Shown here: piece after piece, positions 14,688 through 15,239 of the stretch
How the letters are laid out: every line of letters begins with the position of its first letter
How positions within the stretch are numbered: the first letter of the stretch is position 1
Assembly (NCBI GenBank): GCA_010021705.1
Contig: RGMU01000012.1
Span: 1 to 15,239, forward strand
DNA length: 15,239 nt
From: Chitinophagia bacterium
GTDB lineage: Bacteria; Bacteroidota; Bacteroidia; Chitinophagales; Chitinophagaceae
Reading direction: 5' to 3'
Made by a program: the position numbers and the translations under genes
The notes under the pieces: model-generated
The model's input: the letters and a program-made list of their open reading frames with translations, nothing else
Database searches by the model: none
What the model was told of the DNA's origin: nothing

Positions 14688-15239
14688 ATGGGATGTGGTT
14701 CATGTGGTACTTCTGCTAACGGTAAGCCCGCCGGCTGTAACAGTAATGGCGGTTGCTCTTCCGGAGGCTGCAACAGAATGAATGTGTTTGATTGGCTGAG
14801 CGAAATTCCGTTGCAAGACGGAACTAAGCCTTATCCGATAATTGAAGTGTCTTTTAATAAGGGTAGCCGTAAAGACTTTTTCAGGAATGCAAATGGCTTC
14901 ACGCTTCATAAAGGCGAATATATAGCCGTAGAGGGTATGGGCGGCTATGATGTAGGTGAAGTAAGCCTTACGGGAGAGTTGGTAAGGCTGCAAATGAAAA
15001 AATATGATATTACGGAAAATAGCATTACCAAGCGAGTGCTGCACCCGGCTACCACCGATGAGGTGCAAGCCATGCAAGCAAGCAAGGAAAAAGAGCAAGA
15101 CTATTTGGTAAGGGCACGCGCCATAGCCAAAACCCAAAACCTGAACATGAAAATTAGCGAGGTGGAGGTGCAAGCAGACGGTAAAAAGGGTACTTTCTTT
15201 TATATTGCCGAAAATAGGGTGGACTTTAGAGAGCTTATT
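14688..15239 (+). CDS. ricT: PSP1-domain protein RicT (YaaT-like) with Cys-rich N-terminus (3'-partial)
   Basis: The frame from ATG 14688 is open to the window end (184 codons). Residues 1-30 are a Gly/Cys-rich segment with Cys at 3, 6, 17, 23 and 28, followed by 'MNVFDWLSEIP'. From about residue 50 the PSP1 domain begins: 'IIEVSFNKGSRKDFF', 'GEYIAVEGMGGYDVGEVSLT', a charged helical segment (about 120-150) and 'KISEVEVQADGKKGTFFYIA', ending in 'VDFRELI'. In Bacillus, RicT forms a complex with RicA and RicF, carries Fe-S clusters and assists RNase Y-dependent RNA maturation. The conserved C-terminal Cys cluster would lie just past the window. It is divergent from mrdA across 286 bp. The Bacteroidota role is inferred. 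Confidence 0.9.
   Translation, partial: MGCGSCGTSANGKPAGCNSNGGCSSGGCNRMNVFDWLSEIPLQDGTKPYPIIEVSFNKGSRKDFFRNANGFTLHKGEYIAVEGMGGYDVGEVSLTGELVRLQMKKYDITENSITKRVLHPATTDEVQAMQASKEKEQDYLVRARAIAKTQNLNMKISEVEVQADGKKGTFFYIAENRVDFRELI

Noticed and set aside
14700..15173. A 157-codon minus-strand ORF rich in His, Phe and Tyr
   Set aside because: It is the antisense shadow of the real plus-strand ricT frame, which has clear PSP1-family similarity and is open to the window end.

Overview
The window looks like chromosomal core DNA of a member of the Bacteroidota, probably of the Chitinophagales/Chitinophagaceae type. The support is: moderate-to-low GC; recurrent matches to the Bacteroidota -7 promoter box TAnnTTTG just upstream of genes; almost no Shine-Dalgarno sequences; a Bacteroidota-style Cys/Gly-rich RicT N-terminus; and a DPP IV-like peptidase, a small GC-type lipoprotein and a CPBP protease next to cdsA. 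The genus cannot be set from sequence alone. No rRNA, tRNA, CRISPR array, IS element or phage gene was seen.

Layout. 1-688: 3' end of an HtrA/Do periplasmic protease (two PDZ domains) closed by an intrinsic terminator. 715-4797 (minus strand): a gene row of S9/DPP IV-like peptidase, CPBP membrane protease and CDP-diacylglycerol synthase (cdsA). 4884-5988: an ABC ATPase that lacks its usual first ~20 residues and has no permease beside it, divergent from a 65-residue stand-alone LuxR-type HTH protein. 5999-8233 (minus): RhlE-type DEAD-box helicase, then a YeiH-family putative exporter. 8252-10266: two very tight divergent/convergent sets: a DMP19-like protein (+), a small lipoprotein (-) and a LuxE-type acyl-protein synthetase (+). 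10268-14401 (minus): the elongasome pair mrdA (PBP2) and rodA, followed by a metallo-beta-lactamase-fold hydrolase, apparently one operon driven by a good Bacteroidota promoter at 14441-14470. 14402-14687: a structured divergent intergenic region. 14688-15239 (+): the 5' part of ricT (PSP1 domain), which runs off the window.

How the genes relate. Most are envelope housekeeping genes: phospholipid precursor synthesis (CdsA), peptidoglycan elongation (PBP2/RodA), and periplasmic or membrane proteolysis (HtrA, DPP IV-like, CPBP). RhlE and RicT belong to RNA metabolism. Gene packing is extreme: three convergent pairs are separated by 10, 4 and 1 bp, and two divergent pairs by 18 and 13 bp, so promoters lie inside or across the neighbour's start codon.

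I found no convincing new multi-gene system. The points most worth a second look are the truncated orphan ABC ATPase beside the mini-LuxR protein, the 13-bp perfect inverted repeat in the mrdA/ricT intergenic region, promoter boxes so close to start codons that leaderless mRNAs are implied, the Cys-rich RicT N-terminus, and a Cys/His cluster in PBP2 that may be a zinc site.
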